Shown here: in pieces, positions 21,535 to 33,570 of the stretch
How the letters are laid out: the number at the start of each line of letters is the position of its first letter
How positions within the stretch are numbered: position 1 is the first letter of the stretch
NCBI GenBank assembly: GCA_032433765.1
Contig: JAVIAB010000092.1
Span: forward strand, 105,676,779 to 105,740,778
Source of the DNA: Megaustenia siamemsis
Lineage: Eukaryota; Mollusca; Gastropoda; Stylommatophora; Ariophantidae
Direction of reading: 5' to 3'
Length of the DNA: 64,000 bases
The notes under the pieces: model-generated
Database searches by the model: none
Told to the model about the DNA's origin: nothing
What the model saw: only the letters and a program-made list of their open reading frames with translations
Made by a program: the position numbers and the translations under genes

Positions 21535-21775
21535 CCTGCATGGTGGGGGACACCTGAGTATTTTATGCTTGTATGGTGTGAGACATCTGAGTATATGGTT
21601 GCCTGTATGGCGGGGGACATCTGAGTATATGTCTACCTGTATTGCGGGGGACATCTGAGTATATGGCTGCCTATATGGCGCGGGACATTTAAGTATATGG
21701 CTGCCTGTATGGCGAGGGACATCTTTGTATATGGCTACCTGTATGGTGAGGACATCTGAGTACACGGCTACCTGT
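21535..21775. repeat. ~34-bp minisatellite, about 7 units
   Basis: Units like CTGTATGGCGGGGGACATCT + GAGTATATGGCTGC. The word GACATCTGAGTATATGGC also occurs once at 19391-19408 beside L-G, where the array may have been seeded. Confidence 0.9.
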
Positions 21776-22430
21776 CTGAAAAAAAGAGAACCTCCGGACT
21801 TCTCTAGATATGTAAAAAAAATTAATCAAAGTCACCGACAAATGAAAAATAACAAGTTACTACTAGACAGCCAGACTATGGAAACTAACTGGGCTTCGTA
21901 AAATAGTTGGTTAAGCGCCTGCGACCTGACGTCGCAATACCAGTGTCGGCGTTCTATCAATTGCCAGGGACCTAGCAGTTCTACCTCTTCGTCGTTCTCT
22001 CAGATAATACTTTGCTTCAAAACAGGCTGGTTAACAGAAACTCGGATCGCCATGTTCCCTGTTGTGTTAGCTATTACTGATAGAGAAGACCTAGTATTGC
22101 AGTACCTCTAGGCTGGATTAGTAGTTTCCCAACATAGTCTTAAACCAGACTAACTCTGAGCAAAAGTGCAACCCTGTCCTCGTGTCATTAAGTCAACAAC
22201 AACGTGAAAACGTTACTTTAATTTTGGTATTGGAAGCATTCTAGGAGGTCCGCACTGTACACTTTGTACCATTGTCTCGAAGTATCAGCGGTATCATATA
22301 ATAAATATATCAGTATATTTGTTAGCTTCGCTACGGCGGTGACTGAGGCCTGCCCTGTGGACTTAGCTCTGCGCCAACCAGTCTTTAGGACACCAATGTA
22401 AGGAGTTGATACTGGACAAAGAGACTGGTC
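21776..22430. other. No gene recognised
   Basis: Unique-looking sequence with short frames only. Confidence 0.5.
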
Positions 22431-24640
22431 CTAAACATCCCTCCACTACACTCTACCCTACCTTACACCCAAACCCTCCCTTCCCCTACTCTACCTTACC
22501 CCCTAACCCTCCCTCACCCTAGTTACCCCGTAAACCTCCCTTCCACCTACCCTAACCCTACTTGCCGTCTACTCTACCTGACCCCTTAACATTCCCTCCC
22601 ACTTACCCAACCTTACTAACCAACCCACACTCCCCTACCCTAACTTACCCCCTAATTTTCACTCCCCCTACCCTACCAACCAAACCTTCCACATCCCTAC
22701 TCTACTCTAACTTACCCCCCTAACTCTCCGTCCCCTACCTTACACCCTAACCCTCCTCACCCTACCCTACCTTACTCCCTAAACATCCCTTACCATAACC
22801 CTCCCTTCCCAATAGTCTACCCTACTTTAACCCCTAATCCTCACTCCTCCACCCTACCTTAACCCCTGAACCTCCCTTCTACTCTACCCTACTTTACTCC
22901 AACCCTTCCTCCCACTACTCTACCGAATCATACCCCCTAACGCTGCCTCCGCCCTGCTCTACCTAACCCTCCCTCATCCAACTCTAACCTACCTTACCCC
23001 CTCAACCCTCCTTCCCCTTACTCTACCCTACTTTACCCCCTAACCATCCCTCTCCCGACTGTACCCTACCTTACCGCCTAAACCTCCCTCCCTCTACTCT
23101 ACCTTACCTCTGAACCTTCCATTCCTCTACCCTACCTTACCTCTGAACCTTCCATTCCTCTACCCTACCTTACCTCTGAACATTTCATTCCTCTACCCTA
23201 CCTTACCTCTAATCCAACCCCCTCCCCCTATTCTACAATACCTTATCCCACAACCTAACCTTCCTTTCCCACTACTCTTTTTTCCTAACACTCCTTTCCC
23301 ACAACTCTTCCTTAATCCCAGGAAGACCTTTAGCCCTACTCTACCTTACTCCCTAACCCTTCTTCACCCCTACTCTACCTTACCCCCTAACTTCTTTCCC
23401 CCTAATCTACCCTACCCTAACCCCTAACACCCCCCCCCCATTTCCCCTATACTATCTTACCCCTTAACCCTCCATTCCACCTATACTATCGTACCCACTA
23501 ACCCTCAATTCCCCCCATACTACCTTAACCCCTAAGCTTCCATTCCCCCATAGTACCTTAACCATTACCCCTCCATTCCCCCCATAGTGCCTTAACCCCT
23601 AACCCCCCATTTCCCCTATACTAGCTTACCCCTTAACCCTCCATTCCCTCCATACTACCTTAACCCCTAACCCTCCCTCCCCATCACTCTACAGAACCTT
23701 TTCCTCCCAACTCTCCCTTCCACTTACTCTACCCTTTCTTACCCTCTATCCCACTCTTTTACTACTACTCCACCTTCTTATACTCCCTATTCCTCCTACT
23801 CTACCCTACCTTACCCCAACCCTCCTTCTCCCATAACCCCACCCCCCTCTTCCTACTCTACCCTACCTCCTCCCCTAACCCTCCCTCTCCCCTAATCCCC
23901 CTTCCTTCTACTTTACCCTACCTTGACATCTATACCTCCCTCTCCCCTAATCCCCATTCCTTCTACTTTACCCTACCTTGACATCTATACCTCCCTCTCC
24001 CCTAATCCCCCTTCCTTCTACTTTACCCTACCTTGACATCTATACCTCCCTCTCCCCTAATCCTCCTTCCTTCTACTTTACCCTATCTCCTCCCCTAACC
24101 CTCCCTCTCCCCTAATCCCCCTTCCTTCTACTTTACCCTACCTTGACATCTATACCTCCCTCTCCCCTAATCCCCCTTCCTTCTACTTTACCCTACCTTG
24201 ACATCTATACCTCCCTCTCCCCTAATCACCCTTCCTTCTACTTTACCCTACCTTGACATCTATACCTCCCTCTCCCCTAATTCCCCCTTCCTTCTACTTT
24301 ACCCTACCTTGACATCTATACCTCCCTCTCCCCTAATCCCCCTTCCTTCTACTTTACCCTACCTTGACATCTATACCTCCCTCTCCCCTAATCCCCTTCC
24401 TTCTACTTTACCCTACCTTGACATCTATACCTCCCTCTCCCCTAATCCCCCTTCCTTCTACTTTACCCTACCTTGACATCTATACCTCCCTCTCCCCTAA
24501 TCCCCCTTCCTTCTACTTTACTCTACCTTGACATCTATACCTCCCTCTCCCCTAATCCCCCATCCTTCTACTTTACCCTACCTTGACATCTATACCTCCC
24601 TCCCCCTAATCTTTCCTTCTACCTTACCCATCTCACTTCC
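22431..24640. repeat. C/T/A-rich repeat nearly free of G, with a 55-bp array
   Basis: For 2.2 kb the plus strand is almost G-free and is built of CTCTACCCTACCTTACCCC and CTAACCCTCCCT words. From about 23897 to 24605 it resolves into a 55-bp unit (TTGACATCTATACCTCCCTC + TCCCCTAATCCCCCTTCC + TTCTACTTTACCCTACC), about 12 copies. CCCTAA words occur irregularly, so it is telomere-like in composition but not a telomere array. Confidence 0.92.
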
Positions 24641-26001
24641 CCTACTCTTCTCTCCCAAACCTTCCATATATTTTAAAAGATAGCTTTATCCCAGATGTGA
24701 AGCGTGCCCGGAAGTTTCTCTAAGTCTGGAGAATAACAGCCGCTTGACCATTGCAGTCGTCATGAGGTTTCCGGTTAGAGTTTTTTTTTCTTTAATTTCA
24801 AACGCGTTAGGTAAGAACAAAAAAGCAGTGTCGATTTTATTGAGAAGTTTTATAATTTTTAGATTACTGTCTCTTAGTTTAGTTCTTATTATAGTTGTGA
24901 ACTACATGTTATGTAGGACACACTATGTGGAATGGGGTGGTCACTTTCTCTCACATTGTGACACACATTTTCTTTAGGGAGATTGGCATAAATATGCCTC
25001 CTGAAAGAAGAAAAGAAAAGGATGAAAAACTAAGAGTGTATGGTTTGTATGTTTATATTGATAAAAGACCATAACACACGATAGACTATGCGGCTTACAA
25101 TATGGCTTTCTGTCGGGACATACAAACGCATAAAGTTGAAAAACAAAGTTTAAAATAGAACTAAAAAATAATTCACACAAATTTGAAAACAAAAACAATA
25201 AATGAAAACTCAACCAACCAGCTAGCTGTTTGAGGGAGAAAAAAAAATAAGAGAGATGCACTATTTTGTTGTTTTATCGGTTTATGTAGATCTGGTTAGC
25301 TTTTTGATGTAAGCACCCCTTTTAACGTATTCTTCTTAGTGGCTTATCGTATCTATTAGTTCAAACCGGTCTGTAGTCTCTTCAAATACCGGCTGTCCCT
25401 GTTATGCGCTCTATAGTTGTTTCAAGAATTGAATTAATGAGTTTTGTGAAAGGGACACATATCCACGACATACTTTTTTTTTTATATTTACGGTCTTGCT
25501 GATTTCTTTGTTCACTTTAACTGCCTCAGTTTGTTGTGATTTCACATTTATTTCATTTCCATATGCTTTTAATTAATTGTTTTTTTAAGTTTTCACAAGA
25601 GAGAAGTATGGAAAGTCTTCGTGCTGTTTATTGTACAAAGACAACTCATTTGATATCTTAGGGGATATTTCGTTTTGATTTTTAAAGAGATTGTCTGTTT
25701 TGTATATTAAGGTTTTTTTTCGTTGCACTCTTCTTCAATTAGAGAAAAACCTATTTTTATTACATCCTTATTTAACAGTGAGAGATAGTCTAGCTAAGAA
25801 ACACATATATATATATTGCTAAATGCGCATATCTTTCATGAACTTGGCCTCTTGTGTGGTTGCAGTGACAATTTAGTTATAGTTAGATTTTGCCAATAGA
25901 AGAATTTCATTATGTATATTTGTATATTTGTATGGGTAAACGGTGTATTAATATTGAGTTTTGTTTCGATTTTAGACAGCATCGTTTTTATTCCATCTTC
26001 G
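24641..26001. other. 1.36 kb, no gene recognised
   Basis: AT-rich; overlapping frames (24744-24977 +, 24974-25261 -) are hydrophobic but unrecognised. Ends at the L-A insertion target. Confidence 0.45.
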
Positions 26002-26012
26002 TGTAATAAAAC

Positions 26013-26567
26013 GGAAAATGCAAAACTAAAATAAACGAAAGAATAGGTATGGCAAAAAGTAATTTTAATGCCATGAAAAATATACTAACAACAAAACAAA
26101 TATCAGCAGGGCTGAAACTAAGACTGGCAAAATGTTACATCTTCTCAATATTCCTGTATGGTGCAGAAACATGGACATTAGACAAGAAAACAGAACAGAA
26201 AATTGAAGCCTTTGAAATGTGGATTTATAGAAGAATAGGTAGAATTGGATGGAAACAAAAGATAACAAACGATAAAGTTTTAAAACAACTGAAAATAAAA
26301 AGAGAACTACTAAATACAATTAAGACAAGACAAATGAAATTTTTGGGGCATGTTAAAAGACACAACAGCCTACTAAAAGTAATATTGGAAGGAAAAATAC
26401 AAGGTAAAAGAGGCAGAGGCAGACCAAGACTAACATGGACGAGTAACATCAAAAGATGGACAAGTCAATCTATGACAGCCTGCACCATCAAAGCAAGAAA
26501 CAGAGTAGAATGGCGATCCATGGTAGCCAACCTTCGTTGCGGAGAAGACACACGATGATGATGATGA
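26013..26567 (+). mobile_element. L-A retrotransposon 3' end, well preserved
   Basis: An open frame from the truncation point to a stop at 26556-26558 covers AKSNFNAMKNILTTKQIS, LRLAKCYIFSIFLYGAETW, EAFEMWIYRRIGRIGWKQ, RQMKFLGHVKRHNSLLK, GKRGRGRPRLTWTSNIKRW and VEWRSMVANLRCGEDTR. This is the C-terminal region after the RT domain. The tail is (GAT)n. Perfect 11-bp target duplications TGTAATAAAAC lie at 26002-26012 and 26568-26578. Close identity to 5930-6455 points to recent activity of the family. Confidence 0.95.
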
Positions 26568-26578
26568 TGTAATAAAAC

Positions 26579-27544
26579 CTAAAACTGTGGCACGTTGCGA
26601 CAGCACCTAAAACCCCACCCCGTTTTTTGTATTTGTGCATTTATGTATATTTTATTATAATTTTTGAAGAAACTGATGATTTATTGTGCAGCTCTTCTTG
26701 CTTTTGTCGTAGTAGACCAGAACCGCTGCTCTACCGCAGCTGTCAAGCTGGACTCACAATAAATTTATGAGGAGTTTCGTTCCTGTAACCTACCACAATT
26801 AATCATGCCAAGCCGTCCCGATTTTCACTCTGAAGGATCAATGAATATTAATCTTGCAAATCATCCCGAAATCAACCTATTTATGACAGACACTGTGTTA
26901 ACAACAAAAGCTGCAAAGTATACTATATATAGGAAGCAACATTTGACGTACAGAAATCGTCAGGGATTGTCAGTTTTACTGTATCTTCATTTAATAAGGG
27001 GAAACGTGCAAGAAAATAGGTGAGAAAAAATGACAGAGAGATAAAAAAAAGTAGTTGAATGGGAATTATTGAATAATATCCTAGCAATTGTATTGCCTCG
27101 AATCGCATGTTGTGTGTGTATTATTATGATATATATATATATATATTTATATATATATTATTTTTGTTCCCCTACTTGTTTGTTTCGTTGCATATTGTAT
27201 GTTTGAATACAGACATATCTGGACACATTAATGGGAATTATCTATATCCGCTCCACCACTTGTCACATCATTTACCAAAATGCACTGATAAATTCCGTTC
27301 ACAAAGTCGCTCCGTGCACGCCTTTCTCGATTGTACAGGCGACGTCTCAAAACCTCGTTAGTCATCTCTTACGACATGCGTGACAGGTAACAGTGGCTCT
27401 ATTCTTTTCTCCCCTCACCATTGGGATCCTGGTAGTTACACGGGGAGACACATCAAACAACAGAAGTTATTTTTTTGTTTTGGGGATGGGGGTGAGAGGT
27501 CGCTCACTCATGTATAGACAATAATTAACTGAAAGCAATGTTGG
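26579..27544. other. No gene recognised
   Basis: Includes a (TA)n tract near 27130-27160. Frames of 60-84 codons without motifs. Confidence 0.45.
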
Positions 27545-27722
27545 AAGAGAAAACACACAGTAATAAAGATAAAGGCAGAGAAAGACTAGTAAATTGATAA
27601 CTTCAGAAGATGGGCAGAAGACCCAATAACATTGTGTACCAAGTAGCCAAGAAACAGGGTGCGATAACTTTGCATGGCAGCTAATCTTCGATACGAAGTC
27701 GGCATACGACGATGGTGATGGC
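27545..27722 (+). mobile_element. L-A retrotransposon, old 3' relic
   Basis: GGAAGAGAAAACACACAG...AAAGGCAGAG, then AGAAACAGGGTGCGATAAC and CAGCTAATCTTCGATACGAAG followed by a GATGGTGATGG tail. These line up with the L-A 3' end (AGAAACAGAGTAGAATGGCG, GCCAACCTTCGTTGCGGAG). Heavily mutated. Confidence 0.6.
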
Positions 27723-28004
27723 TGTCTTCATCACAAAGCATTTTACTTTTACGTTTGTTACTTCAGTGCAAAAGATAATATCTAAACTACTCTGTCAAAC
27801 TCGCATCCACAATTGTTCCACAGCGTGAAATTGCCCTATATAAATCAAACATGACCTTCTACATTCTTGTGGAAGTTACTTGAAAGAGCGAGATACTGAG
27901 AGTGAGTTGTCGACTATTTTGACAGGGAACTTATAAACAGCGTCTTTTCTGTTGGTGCAGCGGTTCCCATAATGGGCAAGATGAACTCCAGAGAGCGACA
28001 GTGG

Positions 28005-28615
28005 CTACTTTAAGCACGGGAGCTGAGAGAGGGCACTGTATTTACCTAGTGGGGGGCGCTGAAAGAGGGCACTGTATTTACCTAGTGGGGGCGCTGTGAG
28101 AGGGCACAGTATTTACCTAGTTGGGGCACTGAGAGAGGGCACTGTATTTACCTAGTTTGGGCGCTGAAAGAGGGCACTGTATTTACCTAGTCGGGGGTGC
28201 TGAAAGAGGGCACTGTATTTACCTAGTGGAGGCGCTGAAAGAGGGCACTGTATTTACCTAGTGGGGCGCTGTGAGAGGGCACTCTATTTACCTAGCGGAG
28301 GCGCTGAAAGAGGGCACTGTATTTACCTAGTGGGGGCGCTGAGAGAGGGCACTGTATTTACCTAGTTGGGGCGCTGCGAGAGGGTACTGTATTTACCTAG
28401 TGGGGGCGCTGAAAGAGGACACTGTATTTACCTAGTGGAGGCGCTGAAAGAGGGCACTGTGAGAGTTCACTGTATTAACCTAGTTGGGACGCTGAGAGAG
28501 GGCACTGTATTTACCTAGTTGGGGCGCTGCGAGAGAACACTTTATTTACCTAATGGGGGCGCTGTGAGAGGGCACTGTATTTACCTAATGGGGGCGCTGA
28601 GAGAAGGCACTGTAT
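28005..28615. repeat. ~35-bp minisatellite, about 17 units
   Basis: Unit GCGCTGAAAGAGGGCACTGT + ATTTACCTAGTGGGG. Variation sits mainly in GAAAG/GAGAG/GTGAG and in the G-run. One unit near 28450 is disrupted. Confidence 0.95.
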
Positions 28616-28624
28616 TTTTAGTAT

Positions 28625-29172
28625 GCTTTTTTTCTTGAAGCCAATGATGAGTTTATGGAACCAAGCAGATAGTGATGATGAGTTTCTGGAACTAAAAAAA
28701 ACAGTGAGGTTGAGTTTTGGAACCAGGAAAACAATGTGGATACGTTTATGAAACAACCTTGTCGATGTTAAAGCTTATAGCCAAGGGGAATGATATGAAT
28801 GAAGGATATGAATGAAGGATATGAATGAAGGATATGAATCGTTCGTTTATTGGGACAGGAGAATAATGAATACTGAAACTAAAAAGACAGTAATTATGCA
28901 TTTTGAACTAAGGAGGAATTAATTATGCCTTTACGGGACCTAGGAGGCAGTAATGATGCATTTGGGACTAAGGAATCAGTAATTATGCGTTCGTGGAATT
29001 AAGGAGGCAGTAATGAATCTGATGATGCATTTGGAAATAAGGAGGCAGTAGTGATGCATTTATGGAACTAGAACATCGGTAATGATCCATTTATGAAACT
29101 TGGAAAGCGGTAATGATATGTTTGGAACTAAAAAGGTAGTAATGATACATTTTTAAACTAAGGAGGCGGTAT
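28625..29172. repeat. Degenerate ~34-bp array
   Basis: Loose repeats of GGAACTAAGGAGGCAGTAATGATGCATTTA. A GATATGAATGAAG triplet repeat lies at about 28793-28837. The array is the target of the L-D insertion. Confidence 0.8.
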
Positions 29173-29183
29173 TGATGCATTTA

Positions 29184-29656
29184 ATTAGGTTTAATACTAA
29201 AATAAAAATGTTCAACTCCAATGTTAAGTCAATCTTATTATATGGATGTGAAACATGGAGAACAACAAAAATGACAATCATGAAGATACAGATTTTCATT
29301 AATGGATGTTTGCGCAGAATAAAAGGATGGAAATGGCAGGACAAAATCACTAACATAGAATTATGGAAATGTACCAGTCAAATACCAGTGGATAAAGAGA
29401 TAACTGCGAAGACGATGGCGCTGGATAGGACACACACTGCGGAAGCCAACTGAGAGTATTACACAACAAGCCCTTTTTTGGAATCCCCAGGGGAAAAGAC
29501 AAAGAGGAAGACCAATGTATTCTTGGAGAAGACAGATGGAAGGTGATGGGGAAGACATGGGATGATCTTAAAAGAATGGCAAGAAACAGAACGACTTGGA
29601 AAGTGTTTGTTGAAGACCTATGCTCCACAGGGAGCTGGAAGTTAGAAGAAGAAGAA
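29184..29656 (+). mobile_element. L-D non-LTR retrotransposon 3' end
   Basis: Plus strand: KIKMFNSNVKSILLYGCETW, INGCLRRIKGWKWQDKITN, RWIGHTLRKPTESITQQAL, WNPQGKRQRGRP, WRRQMEGD and FVEDLCSTGSWK, across more than one frame; this is the conserved C-terminus of a LINE polyprotein. The tail is (GAA)n-like. Target duplications TGATGCATTTA lie at 29173-29183 and 29657-29667, although the word is native to the surrounding array. Confidence 0.85.
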
Positions 29657-29667
29657 TGATGCATTTA

Positions 29668-30734
29668 TTTAATTAAGGTGATTGTATGGGATGAATTTAT
29701 AGAACATAGAGATGATGTGCATGGAGTTGGAAGTGACTGTGGACTTCTATTTGATGGAAGTAATTCGGAATACTCGCCCGTGCGCTGATTATAGCTGCAC
29801 GGTAGTCGCCCTTTTCAACAGAATTTGCCAAGGCGCTTTGGCGGTAGCTGTAACATGAGTGGAGCAGTTATTGGGAATTCCCCACTGCAGTGATACTGAT
29901 TCCATGAACGAAACAGATGTGCATTAGTAATTAGTTTTATTACTCATAGAATGGTAATTAATGTTTAACAAAGTCCAGAAAATATTGAACACTAATTCAT
30001 AAAAATTAAGGGGCAGTTGTCTACAAATGTTTCAGAATCTCTGTATAATGCATTGGGACCAGAGGTCTGTGAGATAACTGACGTCTTTGTAATAGAGCAA
30101 CAAACAAGTTCTGAAGTGTGTATCCGCTATCCTGATCCTGTCTTGTTGCAGTCGCAAGGTCTGAGAACAATTGAGCCAGAAAGTGACATAACGCTCTTCA
30201 CAGCAGTAGGCTCTGATACCACGGGCGTTTCCTACAATGGCACCAGGGGATATACTGCCTGGTGTTTTTACGAGATGAATTCGCCGATATAGCGTTGGGA
30301 TATGGATTGATCGTGTCATAGTCGGTAGCCTAGATACACTTCTATGAGCTGTCTCAATTTTTGAGGGTCTTTGTGTGCAGATTCTTAACGTGAGAGCGTT
30401 GTAGAATAAGTCTGTAACTCGTTTATTGTACTGGGGGTGGTGGGGGGGGGGCGCGTGGGGCGCGGCAGATATATAGTTATATAAATATAAGCTCTATAAA
30501 GTTGTCACGGCTGCAAGCAAAGATGCAAACATACAGTAAACTTGCTAGTTGCTGAGTCTGATTTGTGAGCGTTGTTTCGACAGTAAAGGCGCAACTGAAC
30601 GAGCACGAGCGGTTGTATCATGACATCGATTTGTTGTAACTTCAGTGCAAGCAACCCACTTCCGGGCGTGGAGACAACTCCGGGGTTTGAATGTAATAGG
30701 GCTGACTAGTCAACGTCTCTCATCTGGGTGTCAG
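29668..30734. other. No gene recognised; G-rich patch
   Basis: An open frame on each strand at about 30017-30319 overlaps the other; neither is recognisable. A G-rich tract lies at 30430-30465. Confidence 0.45.
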
Positions 30735-30805
30735 CCTGCTGTGTGTGGTACACTCAACCCACACTGTATTATGATTTAATGTACACACAACCACCGAATG
30801 CAAAT
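30735..30805. repeat. Isolated ~35-bp monomers
   Basis: GTGTGGTACACTCAACC...CACTGTATTATGATTTAATGTACACAC matches the monomer of the array at 32055-33570. Confidence 0.45.
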
Positions 30806-30916
30806 AACCTACACTACGAATGCTTGTTCTTCATCTCAAAGTTACAAACATCTACAATTTTGCAGCGATTATGGATAAGATGTCTTGAGCCTAGTATATT
30901 CCACTCATTCTTTTTT

Positions 30917-31245
30917 TTTTTTTGCGTTCGCCAGCTTTGACCTCCGACGAAGTCCCCAGAGACTCGGAACTGAATTTTGCGTGTTAATAAATTTTTCCCT
31001 GGCAGCCGTGTGCACAGTGGTCTCTCACCGCACAGGCAGATAACTTCGACTTCGGAGGTACTCATATTTTTTCCGTCGATGAGTAATTGACGTTTCAAGC
31101 CGGGCCTCGCTGCTGAGACCAGGGGTGGTTGCCGCAGAGAGGAATCATAAATAAAAATCCCAACCGGTGTAGTCGAGATTTGAACCCACAGCCTCTCTGT
31201 CCCGAGGCCGGCGTCTTGCCTCGAGACCAACCAGTCCCCCATGGA
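30917..31245 (-). mobile_element. SINE C, most complete copy
   Basis: Minus strand: GGGGGACTGGTTGGTCTCGA (A-box TGGTCTCGAGG), GGCAAGACGCCGGCCTCGGG, B-box GGGTTCAAATCTCG, then GGTTGGGATTTTTATTTATG, GGCCCGGCTTGAAACGTC, TACTCATCGACGG, CTCTGGGGACTTCG, AAAGCTGGCGAACGC and poly-A. It defines the family head missing in the other copies. Confidence 0.9.
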
Positions 31246-32054
31246 CTAGGAATATGAGGAAACTGCAACAAGGAACACTTTTGAGGGACACCAGTCCCCA
31301 CACTCATTCTTAAAATAATTGATATTTTACGAAAGTGATTTCGGTTTGTGACATCACACACAAAACGTAAAATGGTTTGGCTGAAGTTAATATGTTTACA
31401 TGAATGGCGTTTTAGTAGCTAAAGCTCATAACAAAAGCTTCAAAGTTTGGCAAATCTGAGAGTTTCGGCGGCTGCAATATTCAAGTGTTAGCACAAACGT
31501 TTATAGACTTTTTAGATACGACTTCATTTAATGTCTTTACATGTAAAACAGGAGAAACAAATGTATTTTATCTCAGAGGAAAGATACAAATTAACAAGCA
31601 ACTAAAGTACCTGAAAGAAACAATTCTCATATGCATATCTAGTCACTAAATGTTTTGGTTGATTGGTTGCGTTCGCACGGTGACTAAAGTATTCTAGAGT
31701 ATCGTGATAGACTAGAGTATTCCTCTTCATCATCCGCCCTTACAAGTGGACGTGTCTACGTTGTGTTGTGGTTAGCAGTATAACTGTTATATTTGCGCCT
31801 TTCGGCCCAACACATCCGACTTCAGCACGACATTTTTGAGTAACGGGTTGTCTTTCCTCTTCGATCCCTGCACGCTTGACCAGACTAGACAGGTTAGTCT
31901 GTTACTGTAGGCACCGCGGAGAGGTGGAGCAGGGTCTGGATGGTTTTTGTTCACCGATCCTGGCGCAAGCCATCAGCTGTGGGTCGCTGACAACTTCCAG
32001 CTCTGGTGCTGGGAGGCGCACCTTCGCCTCCGCTACATGTTTTGACTTATATCA
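31246..32054. other. No gene recognised
   Basis: Unique-looking sequence; a 61-codon frame at 31876-32061 has no motif. Confidence 0.45.
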
Positions 32055-32860
32055 TATTTGAAATATTATGATTTATTTGTACACATGACCCACACTGTAA
32101 TGATTTATGGCTCTCTCACCACAGATCGTATCGTGGTTTATGTGTACACTCAACCGTAGTCTGTATTATAATGTGTACGTACACTCAATCACAGATCATA
32201 TTCTGGTGTATGTGTCCACTCAGCCGCAGTCTGTATTATAATGTATACGTACACTCAATCACAGATCATATTCTGGTTTATGTGTACACTCAGCCGCAGT
32301 CTGTATTATAATGTATACGTACACTCAATCACAGATCATATTCTGGTTACTCAGCCGCAGTCCGTATTATAATGTATATGTACACTCAATCACAGATCTT
32401 ATTCTGGTTTATGTGTACACTCAGCCGCAGTCTGTATTTTAATGTATACGTACACTCAATTACAGATCATATTCTGGTTTATGTGTACACTCAGCCGCAG
32501 TCTGTATTATAATGTATACGTACACTCAATCACAGATCATATTCTGGTTTATGTGTACACTCAGCCGCAGTCTGTATTACAATGTATAGGTACACTCAAT
32601 CACAGATCATATTCTGGTTTATATGTACACTCAGCCGCAGTCTGTATTATAATGTATACGTACACTCAATCACAGATCATATTCTGGTTTATGTGTACAC
32701 TCAGCCGCAGTCTGTATTATAATGTATACGTACACTCAATCACAGATCATATTCTGGTTTATATGTACACTCAGCCGCAGTCTGTATTATAATGTATACG
32801 TACACTCAATCACAGATCATATTCTGGTTTATGCATATGCTCAACTACAGACCAGATTAT
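32055..32860. repeat. 70-bp tandem array, a dimer of 35-bp halves
   Basis: AGTCTGTATT words recur every 70 bp from about 32298 to 32780 (one shortened unit near 32350). The two halves, TATTATAATGTATACGTACACTCAATCACAG and TATTCTGGTTTATGTGTACA + CTCAGCCGCAG, align with each other, so the 70-bp unit is a higher-order dimer. Confidence 0.93.
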
Positions 32861-33059
32861 AGTTTGTATGGATGCCATGCGGAAAGAAAACAAAAGGGCT
32901 GAATTTCCTGCGCTCGAACGATAGCAGTTATGACACAGGCAGCTAGTATCATGACTTCCATTGTATGAGGGAACAGTTTCATAAAAATAGGCGATCTTCG
33001 TAACAGAAATGACGCAAATACGTTCCTACTCACACGTTAGGTGGCTCTCCCTGTATTGA

Positions 33060-33570
33060 GAACTCATCCACATATTTTATTATGGAAAATTTGGTATTAA
33101 TAGAAAATTGTATTATGATTTATATATGTTAGCACATTTTGTTATGTATTATATTTATTTACAATATTGCATTTTATTATGCTTTATATTTACATACAAT
33201 AGTAGATTGTAGTATGCTTTGTATTTACACACAATAGTAGAAATTGTTATGCTTTATATTTACATACAATAGTAGATTTTATTATACTTTATATTTACAT
33301 ACAATAGTAGATTTTATTATAATTTATATTTACATACAATAGTAGATTTTATTATAATTTATATTTACATACAATAGTAGATTTTATTATTGTTTATATT
33401 TACATACAATAGTAGATTTTATTATGGTTTATGTTTACACTCAATCGCAGTTCGTATTGTGGTTTATACGTACGCGCGTTCATTAAATCGAAGATTGTAT
33501 TATATTCTATACGAAGCTGAGTAGAAAATCTGATTCTGGTGTATATCTACACTCAATTACAGATCACGTT
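33060..33570. repeat. 35-bp AT-rich array related to the 70-bp array
   Basis: Unit ATTTATATTTACATACAATA + GTAGATTTTATTATA, about 9 fairly regular copies to about 33420, then mixed monomers resembling the 70-bp array (TTTACACTCAATCGCAG). The monomer aligns with both halves of the 70-bp dimer. Confidence 0.9.

Noticed and set aside
24198..24476. 92-codon Ser/Pro-rich frame as a gene
   Set aside because: It is the translation of the 55-bp minisatellite.
22431..24640. Telomere or interstitial telomere array
   Set aside because: CCCTAA words are irregular and mixed with CTACC and CTTACC; no regular hexamer run is present.
30017..30319. Overlapping ~90-codon frames on both strands
   Set aside because: No recognised family, no splice or start context, and the strands exclude each other. 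Left as unannotated.
32442..32792. 116-codon frame as a gene
   Set aside because: Translation of the 70-bp array with no independent coding signal.
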